In this document: in pieces, positions 44,308-56,935 of the stretch | Layout of the letters: every line of letters begins with the position of its first letter | How positions within the stretch are numbered: the first letter of the stretch is position 1 | The notes under the pieces: model-generated | What the model saw: only the letters and a program-made list of their open reading frames with translations | Database searches by the model: none | What the model was told of the DNA's origin: nothing | NCBI GenBank assembly: GCA_963457665.1 | Contig: OY735233.1 | Span: 24,448,928 to 24,512,927, forward strand | DNA: 64,000 nucleotides | Reading direction: 5' to 3' | DNA from: Thysanoteuthis rhombus | Taxonomy: Eukaryota; Mollusca; Cephalopoda; Oegopsida; Thysanoteuthidae | Translations under genes and position numbers: made by a program

Positions 44308-45400
44308 CATCATAAGTCTTTTAATGTCCGTCGTTGGACATAGACCTTCCCCAGGATTCGCCACAATTCTCTATCATGGGTGTCGTGGAGCCAGTATTTC
44401 CTGAATTTGTCTAGTTCGTGTCTCAATCTTCTGTTCTGTCGGCCTCGGTTTCTCATGTGATCTCTGGTGATCCATGTTGTGAGTTGCAACGTCCATCGGT
44501 TGTCTGCCATTCTTGCAACATGGCCAGCCTCCTTTTTTCATGGATTGTATGATGTCACTGACTCTTGTCTTCTCCCAGATGTACTGTGCTGTCTTGTTGT
44601 CTCTCCATGTGAGGCCCAGCATAATTTTTCATGTTGCATGCTTCTCAATTTGCAACATGGCCAGCCCACTGCTATTTGAGTTTTTTAATAGTTTCTATGG
44701 TGTCACGGACTCCCGTTTTTTTCCTGATATACTGAGCTGTCTTGTGATCTCTCCATGTAAGGTTGAGCATGATTCTTACATGCGCACGCTGCATGATTCT
44801 CAGTTTGCAGGTCTGTCTTTTGGTTAGGTTCCATGTTTCAGCTCCGTGAGTAACTATCAGGAGAATGCGTTGGTTGCATAGTCTTCTTTTTAGGATTATT
44901 GAGATCGTTTGGTTTTTGAAAGTTGAGCTTGCTCTGCCGAAGGCTTGCCATCCCAAAGTGATTCTTCGCTTGATTTCCTCCTCTTTTGCGAGTTTCATGA
45001 AGATTCGTTGTCCTAGGTAGATGTAGTGGTCTACTCTCCTCAGTTTTGTATCTTCAATTTTGGCAGCTATGTCCATATTCTCAATGAGATCGTTGCACAC
45101 GATTTTCTTTTTACTGACGTTCATGTGTAGGCCAACTTTCTTGCTTTCTTCATTTAGTTCATCTAGCATTAGTTGGAGGTCATGTATTTCTCTGCGAAAA
45201 GGACGATGTCGTCTGCAAATCTAAGGTTGCTCAAGTATTCGCCGTCTATTTTGATTCCTCTATTTTCCCAGTCCATGATCCGGAAGATCATCTCAAGACA
45301 GGCAGTGAAGAGTTTGGGTGAGCTGATATCACCTTGTCTTACTCCTTTTCGGAGTCGGAAGGGACAACGACCAAGATACGTTAACTGATAAGCCACCGGT
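44308..45400 (-). mobile_element. RTE-clade LINE with an internal duplication
   Basis: From the 5' side: a GRCPFRLRKGVRQGDISSPKL block (RT motif B region), RGIKIDGEYLSNLRFADDIV (motif C, ADD), LDELNEESKKVGLHMNVSKK, YIYLGQRIFMKL, ITLGWQAFGRASSTFK and HGAETWNLTKRQ. The segment coding for RIMLNLTWRDHKTAQYI...ETIKKLK is followed by a second version, KIMLGLTWRDNKTAQYIWEK with QSMKKGGW. The region at 44515-44655 is therefore a diverged second copy of 44660-44800. The second version is closer to the 41.5 kb copy. This is the only RTE copy here with both motif B and motif C legible. Confidence 0.85.
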
Positions 45401-45934
45401 AATTCCCATAAAAATTAAGATAGAAGTAAATACTAACCAAAAATTAATAATGATGGTTACCGATGAAACCTGAGACATAAGACATAACTTTTATTTGTCT
45501 CTTTTACACTACCCAGACACTCTAAATTCCTTCTGTTCACAGACATCTGTTCGCCTTGTATAATTCTGAGGAGTGTATGAAGAATTTGTCGAGTATTCAC
45601 TGATAGCAGAGGAAATGCAAGAAACACTTGAACATTTCAATCAAGCATTAGGGTAATTATCTAATGAGAAAACCAAAACAAAAGGAGAGGTGCGTTGATC
45701 AGAGTGTGGTTTATATGACTTGATTAAAACATAACCAGAGATGGACCTGAGGTTGGTACTCAGTGGTAAAGGGTACACCTACATCTCAGTTTACAAAATT
45801 GCCATTTCCATCCTATCACTAACCCTGAACATAACTGTTTATATACATATAATTTTCACACATAAATTGCGTATGCTATGCTGAATCGGGAAAACATTTT
45901 AATTTGTGGAAATTTTGAGTTTTTTTTTTACAAA
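45401..45934. other. Unassigned DNA
   Basis: No gene or repeat family recognised. Confidence 0.5.
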
Positions 45935-46205
45935 AAATGAATAAATGAATACGTAGTTTTGATTAAATCAAAACAAGGAATTAAAAGAAGTATATTTTTT
46001 AAAATCAAAAGTTTATGTAATCAAAGGGAAACACAACTTGGTTTAATAGAAGATAAGTAAATACGTAGTTTTAATTCTTTTTTTTTTTTTCAGAAAGATA
46101 GATATATCCGAAGTTTGTTTGATCAAAAAAGTATAAAAACAACTATTTTACAGCCAAAACTTTATGTAATTAAAGTTAAATTCAAATTTTTTTTTTAAAG
46201 TAAAT
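45935..46205. repeat. Two-copy imperfect tandem repeat
   Basis: AATACGTAGTTTTGATTAA (about 45948) and AATACGTAGTTTTAATTC (about 46060), then AAAAGTTTATGTAATCAAAG and AAAACTTTATGTAATTAAAG, mark two diverged copies with a period of about 110-150 bp because of indels. Confidence 0.55.
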
Positions 46206-46211
46206 AAATTT

Positions 46212-46233
46212 TGCAAAACAGCCGATTTGACCG

Positions 46234-46295
<62 letters not shown>

Positions 46296-46376
46296 GACAA
46301 TTTACATCTAAGAATTAATAAACCTTACCTCTAAACACTTCACTCCTGAGTCTGTCTCACTCTTTACAGTACACAT

Positions 46377-46410
<34 letters not shown>

Positions 46411-46434
46411 ATCGGCGAAATTGCCTATTTTGCG

Positions 46435-46440
<6 letters not shown>
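46212..46440. repeat. About 29 bp inverted repeats flanking TA tracts
   Basis: TTTTGCAAAACAGCCGATTT with ACCGATTA (46210-46239) is the imperfect reverse complement of TAATCGGCGAAATTGCCTAT with TTTGCGAAA (46408-46438). Two TA runs and a short unique stretch with CACTCCTGAGTCTGTC (also near 61553) lie between. It could be a MITE-like element or a local inversion. Confidence 0.55.
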
Positions 46441-46497
<57 letters not shown>

Positions 46498-46775
46498 TAT
46501 GCAACCTGCAATATGTTGTTTCCTGTGGTCCACATATTGCCGGTGGTCGATAAGTGCGAGAGATACGAAATGTTAACATTCACCGGATATATGTCCTGGT
46601 AATTCTTTCTTTATATCTATTAATAGCTCTCTTTACTATGTCAAATATTGAGCACTATGATTAAACATCTCCGACAGAAAAAAATATGTTTCCGTTCATT
46701 TTCAGTTTGTATTTTCACAAATAGAGAACATATTGAGAACATATATATGTATATAATTGAGAACATGAATATATA

Positions 46776-46830
<55 letters not shown>
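46378..46830. repeat. (TA)n tracts
   Basis: TA runs at 46378-46408, 46437-46500 and 46777-46828, with about 280 bp of unassigned DNA between. Frames here are compositional. Confidence 0.9.
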
Positions 46831-46832
<2 letters not shown>

Positions 46833-47195
46833 TACATATGTTATTATAGCTTCAAAACCTAAGAGAGCAACATAGATGGTTAACGCAGGATTGTAAGTCT
46901 GAGAAATTCTCACTCAGATAAACTGTAAAGAAGGGTTCAGATACTTTGCACGACTCGTCCAAAGGAACAAATGTTTCACTAAACACCAAAAGAAAAACTA
47001 ATTGATATCTCAATTGACACTTAAGCCTTTATCTAAAGGTCAAAATATCGTAATGGCGTCGCCCATCCTAAGGATAAGCCAAAGCTGCTACCACACAATT
47101 ATTCACTTTGCCAAGAATCAATAATTACAGAATTAAGGTATTTTTGTAATAATACAAACAAAAAATCAATGATTATCAAACTATAAGAAATGCTC
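46831..47195. other. Unassigned DNA
   Basis: No gene or repeat family recognised. Confidence 0.5.
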
Positions 47196-47425
47196 TTCTC
47201 TTCCAACTCTGGAATACAGAACTCTGGTGGATGGGGAATTGTGCGTAAGTAGATATATCGCTTAAAATCAGCCTTACTGACAGTCCAGTTCTACGTAGGG
47301 CAGAGTTAAATGCCAGCATTTGGATCTGAAGAAATCGTTTCGATCCTACCTTGTGGTAGTCTATAGCCGCTCTGAAGAGTTGTAATACAACAAAACAGCT
47401 GTTTGCAGATGACTCAATTATTTCA
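47196..47425 (+). mobile_element. Penelope-type terminal repeat (type 1), truncated
   Basis: CTCTGGTGGATGGGG, AAATCAGCCTTACTGACAGT, CCAGTTC and TAGTCTATAGCCGCTCTGAA, then GTTGTAATACAACAAAACAG, match 1159-1396 and the minus strand of 59426-59700. The ribozyme-like part is absent. A TA tract follows directly. Confidence 0.65.
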
Positions 47426-47426
47426 T

Positions 47427-47479
<53 letters not shown>

Positions 47480-47710
47480 ACTTCATTCACTTATTTCGCA
47501 ATATCTGTTAATGCAATTCATCTAACTTTCTTCTGTGTTTTTTCCTCTGTTTCACATATACTTTATTATTATGGTGCCATGTGTATTTTTTCTCTTGTTT
47601 GGAACATCAGTTGTTTATTATGTAACTGTTTCGGGGATTTTGAAAACAAAACAGTAATGTTGATATGGCACCCTAGCACTTCTGATCTGACGCCATCTCC
47701 CTTTCTACAA
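47426..47710 (-). repeat. (TA)n tract and family B copy
   Basis: TA at 47431-47476, then family B in minus orientation: TGTCACTTCATTCACTTATT, CAATATCTGTTAATG, TTATGTAACTGTTTCGGGGA and AACAAAACAGTAATGTTGAT. Together with the preceding repeat it shows a Penelope repeat and a family B repeat placed on the two sides of one TA tract. Confidence 0.7.
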
Positions 47711-48166
47711 TGATTTTGATATAGCTTATCTTATAAATGCAGTTTGTTATTTCATATAGAGTATAATCATAATGTATTGTATATGGATGATATTTTATAC
47801 TGAACATCACTCAATAGTTTTAAACATGGCTTACTTACGTAGGTTACTAAAAAAACGTATTTAACAATGAGGGATCATTAAGTGTAACCACAGACGTTTG
47901 TGTCTCATGTATTGAGTGTTCACTCAAGTGAATATCGAATCTGTTGTGATGGTTTTAATCTCAGGCTGCATGAAAACCAATTTATGATACCATCTTTAAG
48001 AATTCTAATTACACAGAAAAACTTCTTTGGATTGATTTTATATATATATGGGACGATTTTTTTAGCATGAAGTATTTCAATGCTGCCTTATGTTGGGGGT
48101 TGACATATCCGGCGAATATTGGGCTCAACGTAGATTAACGTCTTTGTTACTTATTAGCTGACGTTT

Positions 48167-48170
<4 letters not shown>
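47711..48170. other. Unassigned DNA
   Basis: The words CTACACATCA/CTGAACATCACTCAATAGTTT near 47800 and 48630 suggest that the flanks of the two family B copies are also duplicated. No gene. Confidence 0.45.
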
Positions 48171-48237
<67 letters not shown>

Positions 48238-48540
48238 TTGTGTGTGTGTCTAAAGTCTAAAATTCTTTAAACACTTCATATATAAAAAAAACTTTAAAAA
48301 TGTAATGTTGGTATCATTTCAGTCACTTATTCCCCAATATCTCTAAATATAATCTACGTAATTTTCTCAAGTGTTTTTTATGGTTATCATAGAATTTGAT
48401 GTTATGGCACCATGTGTGAATTCATTTTTGTTGGCTTCAATAGTTGTTTACCATGTAATCGTTTTGGTGATTTAAAAACAAAACAGTTTTATCAAGATGG
48501 CAGCTCTGCAATGTTGATCAAATACCCCCCCCCCTTTCAA
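48171..48540 (-). repeat. (TA)n(TG)n tract and family B copy
   Basis: The simple repeat spans 48171-48250. The family B copy at 48251-48530 (minus) carries TTTCAGTCACTTATTCCCCA, TTTACCATGTAATCGTTTTG and AACAAAACAGTTTTATCAAG. Confidence 0.7.
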
Positions 48541-48743
48541 TATATATTTTATGTCACACTACATATAATTTGTTATTATATATAGAGAATAATCATACTA
48601 TTTTTAAATGGATGTTATTTTATACTACACATCATTTAATTTTTTAAAACTCAGGGCTTGCTTACGTAAGTTACCCTCAATAAAAAACGTATTTGACGAT
48701 GAGGTATCAACAGGTAAAACAATAGATGTGACTTATTTTTCAT

Positions 48744-48747
<4 letters not shown>

Positions 48748-48787
<40 letters not shown>

Positions 48788-48799
48788 TAACACATATAC

Positions 48800-48861
<62 letters not shown>
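48748..48861. repeat. (TA)n microsatellite
   Basis: Two long TA runs with a short CACATATACA interruption. Confidence 0.95.
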
Positions 48862-48863
<2 letters not shown>

Positions 48864-50134
48864 GATAATGTAAATGTTTCAATTCTGAAAGTATCAATCC
48901 ATTCAATATTAGCGAAAAATAGCCTACCTAGGGCAATGGTGCCTCAGTCCTCTTCAAAGTACACCCATACGGGCCTCACACAATTTTCCCAGTGTCCTTT
49001 TTCACTTTGCAAAACAGTTCCAAGTAGAGAGAGATATGATATATGAGGTTTTACATGTTCTAAAGGACCTTGCAAATCTCCACTTCGCAAGGCACTCTGA
49101 AAAGATTTCTTTCGGGATTGTCAACAAATACCATGTCATCTTTTCTTTAATTTCATCCACGGTCTGAAATCTTCTCGAATTCAACAGCATTCAGAATAGA
49201 ATCTGCAGGGAGCAAAATATCGACTGTAGGGATGGAGGCTGACAGACATAGGTGTTGTGATATTTTGCCAATAAAGACCTATACGAAACCTGAAGAAAGA
49301 CTCGTTCGGTCACTGTTAATGTAACTGTCACACAGTACACGGGCTCACTCAATGATGTCAAACCGAGTAACTCCACAAGGCTTGACACTTTTTTTAGTAA
49401 ACATCGTATCAGCTGCTCCGTTGTTTGCAGTGGAATGAAGATGATTTTATTATCGTCTGCATCACTAAAGAAAAAGCGATGGTCGTAAAACTCTTTCTCA
49501 ATTCTCATTCAAAGCGAATAAACGAAGCAAGAAAGCAAAAGGCAAGATATATAGCTTCAAATCAAGCTTCCAATGATGCAGTCGGACGACGGCGTTAATA
49601 ACTTAGCCTTTACTTAATGCTCGCATTGAGTTTTCTTTCCGTTTTTTTTTAAACCTCTGGTCTTCGACTATAATAGAATGCGTCGCCTTCTCCATCCTAA
49701 TCGACGTTTCAAGGGGTTATCACTTAATTTATCGGTCAAATGACTGATCGATGAGCCCCAATCGAAACGAGTCATAAATTCATGGCCGGCAAAGATGAGA
49801 AAGATAATGAAAAAGAAAGGGCAGTCGATGTAGGATGATGTTGAAAACGCAAACAAAGAAAAATATGCGGATAAAACGTACATCATAAGAGATACGACGG
49901 CAAATTTAAAGATGCATTTCCTTCTAAACGACAATGAATCGGCGTAAAAATCACTTTATTTATGTTCCGATTTTCATGCCATTACAAAGGGGGCCCTTTA
50001 TTTTAATCACGTTAATGTTTACAAGAGTGTGTTGTTATGAATATCAGCTAGTCCCACACACTCTATCGAAAATAAATTTAAAAATTCACTCTTTTATATT
50101 ATCATGTACTTTTATTCTATGTGTGCAAACACAC

Positions 50135-50200
50135 ACACAAGCACAAAAACTCACACTTATACGCATGCAAACACACACACACACACACACACACAAACTC
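50135..50200. repeat. (CA)n microsatellite within unit T copy 1
   Basis: Two CA runs at 50129-50140 and 50170-50195. Confidence 0.85.
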
Positions 50201-50799
50201 ATATTTATATATGTTGAAAGTGACAATTGGAGGCTGAAGAGGAAAATCCAAAGAGAAAAGGAAATTTCACACGAACCTTTCTATTATCATGTGGGCATGT
50301 TTCTATGCATTTCGATGGGTCCAAACCATCTTTTTCAGAGAGAACTTGCAACTGTGCAGAAAAAACTGTGTGTTGTTCACATTTTTTCGGACCAAACTTG
50401 ACTCTCACCTACACAGATACAAACACCTCAACTGCTCCTACAAAACAACCCATAACACAGAAATATCCCCATTCATTTCCTCAACCTCAAACATGTGATC
50501 AGTACTTTTCTCTACACCGTTGTGAGTTTCACTGAGAAAGATGACTGGCATCCATTGAAATGCATCCAAGCACGCCAAGGTGATAATAAAAACTTTCGAG
50601 ATGTAATACCATCTTTTGTCTTGTTTTTTTTTTTTTCTTTTCACCTTCCAATTGTCACTTCCATCAGCATATCGTCGGATCATCACATTTCCACGAGACA
50701 AACATATATTTATGTATACATTTTGACTTAGCTTATTCTGCTATGATACTTTGAATGCATGTAATGCATCCAGGGAAAGTCGCACTTATTACTGGAATA

Positions 50800-50802
<3 letters not shown>

Positions 50803-50860
<58 letters not shown>
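50803..50860. repeat. (TA)n microsatellite within unit T copy 1
   Basis: About 28 TA units between parts B and C. Confidence 0.95.
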
Positions 50861-50862
<2 letters not shown>

Positions 50863-51633
50863 TTTCATAATTATATAAATGCCATTTGTAATTGAATGAA
50901 CTGTGTTCTTCAGTGAGCAATACTTTTTTTATATAAACAGTTATTCATCAATATAAAATCTTTTGCCCATAAGTATTTGAACAAGCACAAAATCTATTGC
51001 TATTGTCTATGACTGCAGGAGCCATCATGGATTTTGAGCCTCGAGATCCAAATAAGCTTACCAATTTGGCAACACTTCCAAATAAATATCTGTGTTAACC
51101 TTTTCAATCTTCGTGGTCAATTCTGAGCAAGATTTAAGAACGATGGAAAAGAAACTGGCTTTTACATTTAACAATATAATTCTATCAAAAAAGACATTTC
51201 CCAGAAATTTAGCATTCAGATCCGCTAAACATGTCTGAATGCGAACCTTGTGATGTTTATGGCAAAAAAAGATTTGATTCTTTTTTGTGAAATATTCCAG
51301 TTTTTTACTCTTGAAACCAAATAAGTAGAAGCAAAATGACTGTTTGTTCAAATACTTATGACATGAACAATAAATCATTTTTCGTTTTTGCTCTTTTCAG
51401 AGGGGAGAAGTGTTTTCTTTCCTTTAAAGCTCGTGAAAAGTTTTTGTTGAGAATCTTTAAACATATATGGGACTGCATGAAAGGTGAAAAGCATTTCCAT
51501 TGCACGAAATCATTTTAATGGTTTGAAAAAAAAACACACGAAGAATGCCTTGAATATGTGATTCCTGAACAACACTGGATCAATGACTGATTACGCCTTT
51601 TGGCATGAATTGATGTAACCAGGGGCATACTTC

Positions 51634-52352
<719 letters not shown>

Positions 52353-52399
52353 CACACACATACACACACATATATATATATATATAGTATGCATGAGAA

Positions 52400-53880
52400 T
52401 TGAACGACAATATTGGTAGCCTCGATGGAATAAACGGAACATTTGCCATGAGGAAAGTTCAGGTATGAACGAAACGTTGGGATAGTATATTCCATATTTT
52501 TAAACAAGGATTGACATCCAGTTCACATATTGTCGACTCCACCATAATCCACGCCAATATTTGATCATATATAGGTATCTACTGTTGACTCGTTTGTTCA
52601 CTGTTACATAGTATACAAACTAATTCAATAATGTCTAATCGTCAATTGAGTAACTTCATTAGAGAGTGTCTCTTCATCTATGCACGGTAAGGTCTTCACC
52701 TATCAAATTATATCAATAATGCACTACTGGTTCGCGAAATATTCTAAATGGATCAATACCTTTTGAGCGGACCTTGTATCTCTGATCGGTTATCTGCTGT
52801 AAAATGAAGCTGATGTTGTTATCGTCTGCATCACTACAGAGAAAACAATGGTCACATAACTCTTCACGATTGTCGCTCAAGGCAAACAAACAAGGCAAGA
52901 AAGCAAAAAGCAAGTAGCATAACTTCAAATTAAGCTTCCAATGATACGGTCGAACAACAACGCCAAATAACAGCGTTTACTCAATGTTCGCCGAGTGTTT
53001 TTCTTTTAAACCTCTGGGCTACGACTTCGACAGCGAGCGTTGTTTTTCCCCATCGAAATCGACGCTTCGAGTGGTTATCAATTAATTTATCGATCGAATG
53101 ACTGATCGATAAGACAAGACTGAATGAAGCCATAAATTCGTGATTGGCAAAGAGGAGAGATATAAGTTGAAAGAAGGGACAGTTGAAAAAGATTCGATGA
53201 CGTTGAAAACGCAAGTAAAAAAAAGGAACAGGTCTGGTTAGTCACTCAATAGAGACCGTCACGGGACTATTGTATTTTGGTAACATTCTTTGTGAGGTTG
53301 ATCTATACATAAAATAGAAAAAGGTGTAATCAATGGTTGGGTTACTTGATCGGCCTTTTGTTAGGCAGCCACTACTGAAAAAACATATTGACAGAAATCA
53401 AGGGATCAATTTAGCATAAAATTACATTGCACATCATATGCACTTGAAAATCCTAATCAGGAGCGTAATTCTTTTTTAAATCAAAAGGATTCACTCTCTT
53501 TGTTGACATGATAAATGAGTAAATGGTTAAACGTTTGGCCTCCTTGTTTCATTTGCCAAGTCTGTAGACGTGATACAAAGATGCGCACGTAGATTGACAG
53601 GCAGCCGGATAAGCTAAAAAACTAAAGAAACCTATATTTACTGTCTTGGTGACAGTTTTTGTTGGCAGCTTTTGAAAAAGACGGACTCCTCAAGAGATGC
53701 AATGGAAATTCAAAGATGTGCTTCCGTCTGAACGACAACGAATCGGAGGGAAAGAACAACAGGAATTACAAGGTAGAGAATCTGCATAAAGAATTGCTTT
53801 ATTCACGTTTCAATAATTTTTCACCATTACAAAGGGAGCCGTTTACTATTATCACGGATAATATTGACAAACAGTTATTG
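52400..53880 (-). repeat. Triplicated unit T, copy 2, part A (split)
   Basis: The minus-strand frame at 52713-52928 is the best preserved version of part A: LKLCYLLFAFLPCLFALS (leader-like) continues uninterrupted into DNREELCDHCFLCSDADDNN and ISFILQQITDQ. It stays open upstream to GVVVRPYHW but has no ATG in frame, so a start would need splicing or is lost. A second frame (53214-52981) gives FANHEFMASF, matching AGHEFMTRF of copy 1. The family C element at 53224-53682 interrupts the unit, which resumes at about 53685 with CTGAACGACAACGAATCGG and CCATTACAAAGGGAGCC. Confidence 0.65.
53224..53682 (-). repeat. Family C copy inserted in unit T copy 2
   Basis: GGTCTGGTTAGTCACTCAAT opens it, followed by AATTTAGCATAAAATTACAT, an AAATGGTTAAACGTTTGGCC block, AAAAACTAAAGAAACCTATA and TGGTGACAGTTTTTGTTGGC. 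Copies 1 and 3 of unit T lack it at the matching place, which shows insertion after triplication, or after separation of copy 2. Confidence 0.75.

Positions 53881-53950
<70 letters not shown>
53881..53950. repeat. (TA)n microsatellite
   Basis: About 34 TA units. Confidence 0.95.
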
Positions 53951-54064
53951 TGGCACTGCTCAAAATTTATCTTATAAAACACTTCAACATCGTACGTACA
54001 GGTATACAAATATCAACAACAATAGCTATCTTATTCCTCTTGTTGTTATTATTATTAATAGAAG

Positions 54065-55284
54065 TAGCGACACGATTATTATTATTATTATTATTGTTAT
54101 TATCATTATTATTATTATTATTATTATTGGTGGTAACCGCTGGAGTTTGAGTGACAGCAAGTTTCCTCAAGTCTCCAGCCCTCCTCTCCTGGTACGCATA
54201 GGTCGAAGTAATTCTGCATTTTACAGTTTCACACCGGTTGCCCAGTGGTTATCGCTGAAGGCTGAGTGACAATAAGTCTCCTCAGGTCTTCAGCTAACGT
54301 CTCCTCTCTCTTTCGCATATCATAACAGAGCTACGATTCGTTGCAGTACTTATATCTCTAGCACTTTCCTCAGTATCCGTGCAGTTCCCAGCACTGCTGT
54401 GGTCTGTACGGTCTCTATCCTCCCCCTAATCCCGATCTCCTCCAGTCCATTATTATTATTATTATTATTATTTGCAATCTCACACCAGTTGCCTGGTATT
54501 AACCGCTGGAGTTTGAGTGACAGCAAGTCTCCTCAATTCTCCTGTCCTCCTCTCCTAGTACTCATAGGTCGCAGTAATACTGCGATTTACAGTTTCACAC
54601 CGGTTGCCCAATTATCATTATTGTTATTATTGCCATTCATTTTGACACCAGTTGTCTGGTGGTCACCGCTGGAGACTGAGTGACAGCAAGTCTCCTCAGG
54701 TCTCCAGCTCCCATCTTCACACTCTCACAGTTCATAGCAGTACTGTGGTTTACAGTTTCACACCGATTGCCTGGTTGTTGTCGCTGAAAGCTAAGTGATA
54801 GTAAGTCCCTCAGGTATTCACCCCCCCCTCTCATCTCATCTCATCTCTTTCCCACATATCACAGCTGCACTGTGGTGTTTTTGTTTTGTTTTGTTGTGTG
54901 TCCCTTTCTCTTCTTTCTGTTAGGCCACTGCTAACAGCCTGGGTTGTTGATCTCATATTTCTAGGACTCGTCCAGTCCCCAGTAATGCCGTGGTCTGTAT
55001 AATCTCAAACCTTTATTTTAACCCTAGTTCATCCAATCTCGCCTTCAGTGCCTTTGGTACGGTTCCAAGCTCACCCACTATTACTATTATTATTCCGACT
55101 TTCGTGTTTCACATCTTCTTCAGTTCTCTTACCAGGTCCTGGTATTTTTTCAGCTTTTCACTCTCTTCCTATTCATTCTATGGTCTGCGGGCACGGCTAT
55201 GTCTGTTATTTGGTAGATTCTCCTCTTCTTGTCAACAACAACCAAGTTTGGTTTTCTCGATTGAATTATTATTATTATTATCAT

Positions 55285-55328
<44 letters not shown>

Positions 55329-55330
55329 TA
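54065..55330 (-). mobile_element. Stack of at least three R4/Dong-like LINE 3' ends
   Basis: Copy (i), 54128-54448: the 3'-UTR modules plus the last codons (LEEIGIRG.. to RKVLEI-like), preceded on the plus strand by an (ATT)n tail. Copy (ii), 54449-54610: a new (ATT)n tail and only the 3'-UTR modules. Copy (iii), 54610-55264: a diverged relative with modules and, further up, NLVVVDKKRRIYQITDIAVP with ADHRM (endonuclease core lacking the leading RPD) and a GELGTVPKALK-like block. A (TTA)n(TAG)n run at 55265-55327 may be the tail of a fourth. All read on the minus strand, each joined through a trinucleotide tail. The stack separates unit T copy 2 into two parts. Confidence 0.85.
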
Positions 55331-55814
55331 CCCAGCCACTTCGAAAACAACCTAATCATCCTTTCATAATCATCTTAGATATACATAGAAGCAAACCCGC
55401 CTATAATATAAAAAAAATAGGTTCAACAACTTAAGTCTTTTAAGATTGAACCCTAACGCTGGTAGCAGGTAGTAGGAAAAGAATACTTCCAGAAGAGGCT
55501 GATAGATTTACAACATACCGATTAAGGAAATGTCTTTAACATCCCAGAGTAATTGATAACAACCAGAGGTGAATCCGCTTCAATGAAAAATAATGCTTAC
55601 ACTGACCAACAACTAAACAAGGAAAAGAAGAAAAAAGTATATATATAAATAGAATGAGAAGAAGGTTCTCCACAACTAAAGTAGATAACCCAAGGTTGTC
55701 CTAAATAGGAATCCAAATAAATTAAAGAAGCCCAAACAGGACAAAAAAATAGATTTATGTAGCGAAAACTTTATTTCGTCATATTTTGAGCTCTACATCA
55801 ACTTGACTTTATGT
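55331..55814. other. Unassigned DNA
   Basis: No gene or repeat family recognised. Confidence 0.5.
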
Positions 55815-55918
55815 TTAATGCTGAATGCATGGAGCACTTAATGAAATGAATCCATCACACATCAGATATTGTATCACTTACTTGTATTTTGATATATATA
55901 TATATATATATATATATA
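55815..55918 (+). mobile_element. Penelope-type terminal repeat (type 2), fragment, and (TA)n
   Basis: AATGCTGAATGCATGGAGCA and AATGAAATGAATCCATCACA match 34765-34810 and 61020-61060. A TA run at 55890-55918 follows. Confidence 0.55.
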
Positions 55919-55959
55919 ATGCTTCACAAACGTTCAAGACCACTATGAAAAAAAAAAAT

Positions 55960-56133
55960 TTGCAATAATTGTGTCAGATATCACCAGACGTTTTTTTTTG
56001 CGCGTAGTCAGTCCCAAAAACTTTATCAAAAATGAATTAGGAATGCATATAAATTTTATATATCATTATATATATTCCATTCCAAATATTCTATCACACA
56101 CACACACACATACACATACGTTTGCGCGCACGC

Positions 56134-56167
<34 letters not shown>

Positions 56168-56935
56168 CTATCTATATGTGTGTATGTGTTTGTGTGTGTG
56201 TGTGTATAATTATAAATCTTATGTGGCATAGTCTGCTACAAGACCATGGATGTTGCAGACCCCTTTGCTACATCTAGAGCATACGTAAATATAGATTCAC
56301 AGAAATATCTGCTTTCTCTTTTATAAGCAGAACATGTCATGGATATTTGAACGAACAATGTTTTTTTTTATGAGCAGTAATTAATTCTTTAAACGATAAC
56401 TTATTTACATAAAAAGTACTACCAATAAGTATTTGTTCAAGCACAAAATCCGTTTTTATTGCCCGAGATTACGGGGGCCATTTAAGATTTTGAGTGGGGG
56501 GTATTTAATTAATTACATTACAAGTTAAACAACACTTTCATATAGCAACGTGAGTTAACTTTTTCAATCTCGTTGATCGATTTTGAACAAGATTTTAGAA
56601 AACTGGATTTTTTTTATCGAAAATTAGTATCCAATACTACTAAACAAACTAATTGCATGTCTCGTTAGGTTGGTAGCTAACAGAATTGATTCTCCTTACG
56701 AAATATTCCTGCACTAATATTTGTTCAAATATTCATGATAAGTATGTATATAGATTACATTTCATTGTCATTCCAGTGAACGGGTATTTTTTTTTTATGA
56801 GGCTCGCAAAAGGTTTTAGTCGAAAAAGGACGAAAATCGTTAGATATACGTGATGCCGTGGGAAAGGCGAGAAACATTTCCAATTTTCATTTCGTAGCGA
56901 TTTTTTTTTTCTCTACTTTCCAGGTATGTTTCGGA
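55960..56935 (-). repeat. Triplicated unit T, copy 2, parts B and C
   Basis: Part B: CAGTCCCAAAAACTTTATCA and AATGAATTAGGAAT match copy 3 near 58180 and copy 1 near 50070. Part C: a minus-strand frame at about 56625-56525 reads FLKSCSKSINEIEKVNSRCY, parallel to FSIVLKSCSELTTKIEKVN of copy 1. AAGTATTTGTTCAAGCACAA is shared with copy 1 near 50974. A CA/CG/TG microsatellite lies inside (56094-56210). Confidence 0.6.

Larger units (their letters stand above)
48870..51560 (-). repeat. Triplicated unit T, copy 1
   Basis: Three parts recur in the same order in copies 2 and 3. Part A (about 49010-49935) includes a minus-strand frame with DHRFFFSDADDNKIIFIPLQ, preceded by a hydrophobic stretch (LYILPFAFLLRLFAL) in another frame, and a frame with AGHEFMTRFDW. 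Part B (about 49935-50130) has CATTACAAAGGG and TTATCATG-like words. Part C (about 50870-51530) has a frame ending KASFFSIVLKSCSELTTKIE with KVNTD. Similarity between copies holds at peptide level on the minus strand, but stops and frame changes interrupt this copy. Function unknown; it could be a decayed gene family or an unclassified element. Confidence 0.65.

Noticed and set aside
53967-54170. A poly-asparagine frame and similar N-rich frames at 7444 and 24225
   Set aside because: Read-through of (AAT)n tails of R4/Dong-like LINEs, not a prion-like protein.
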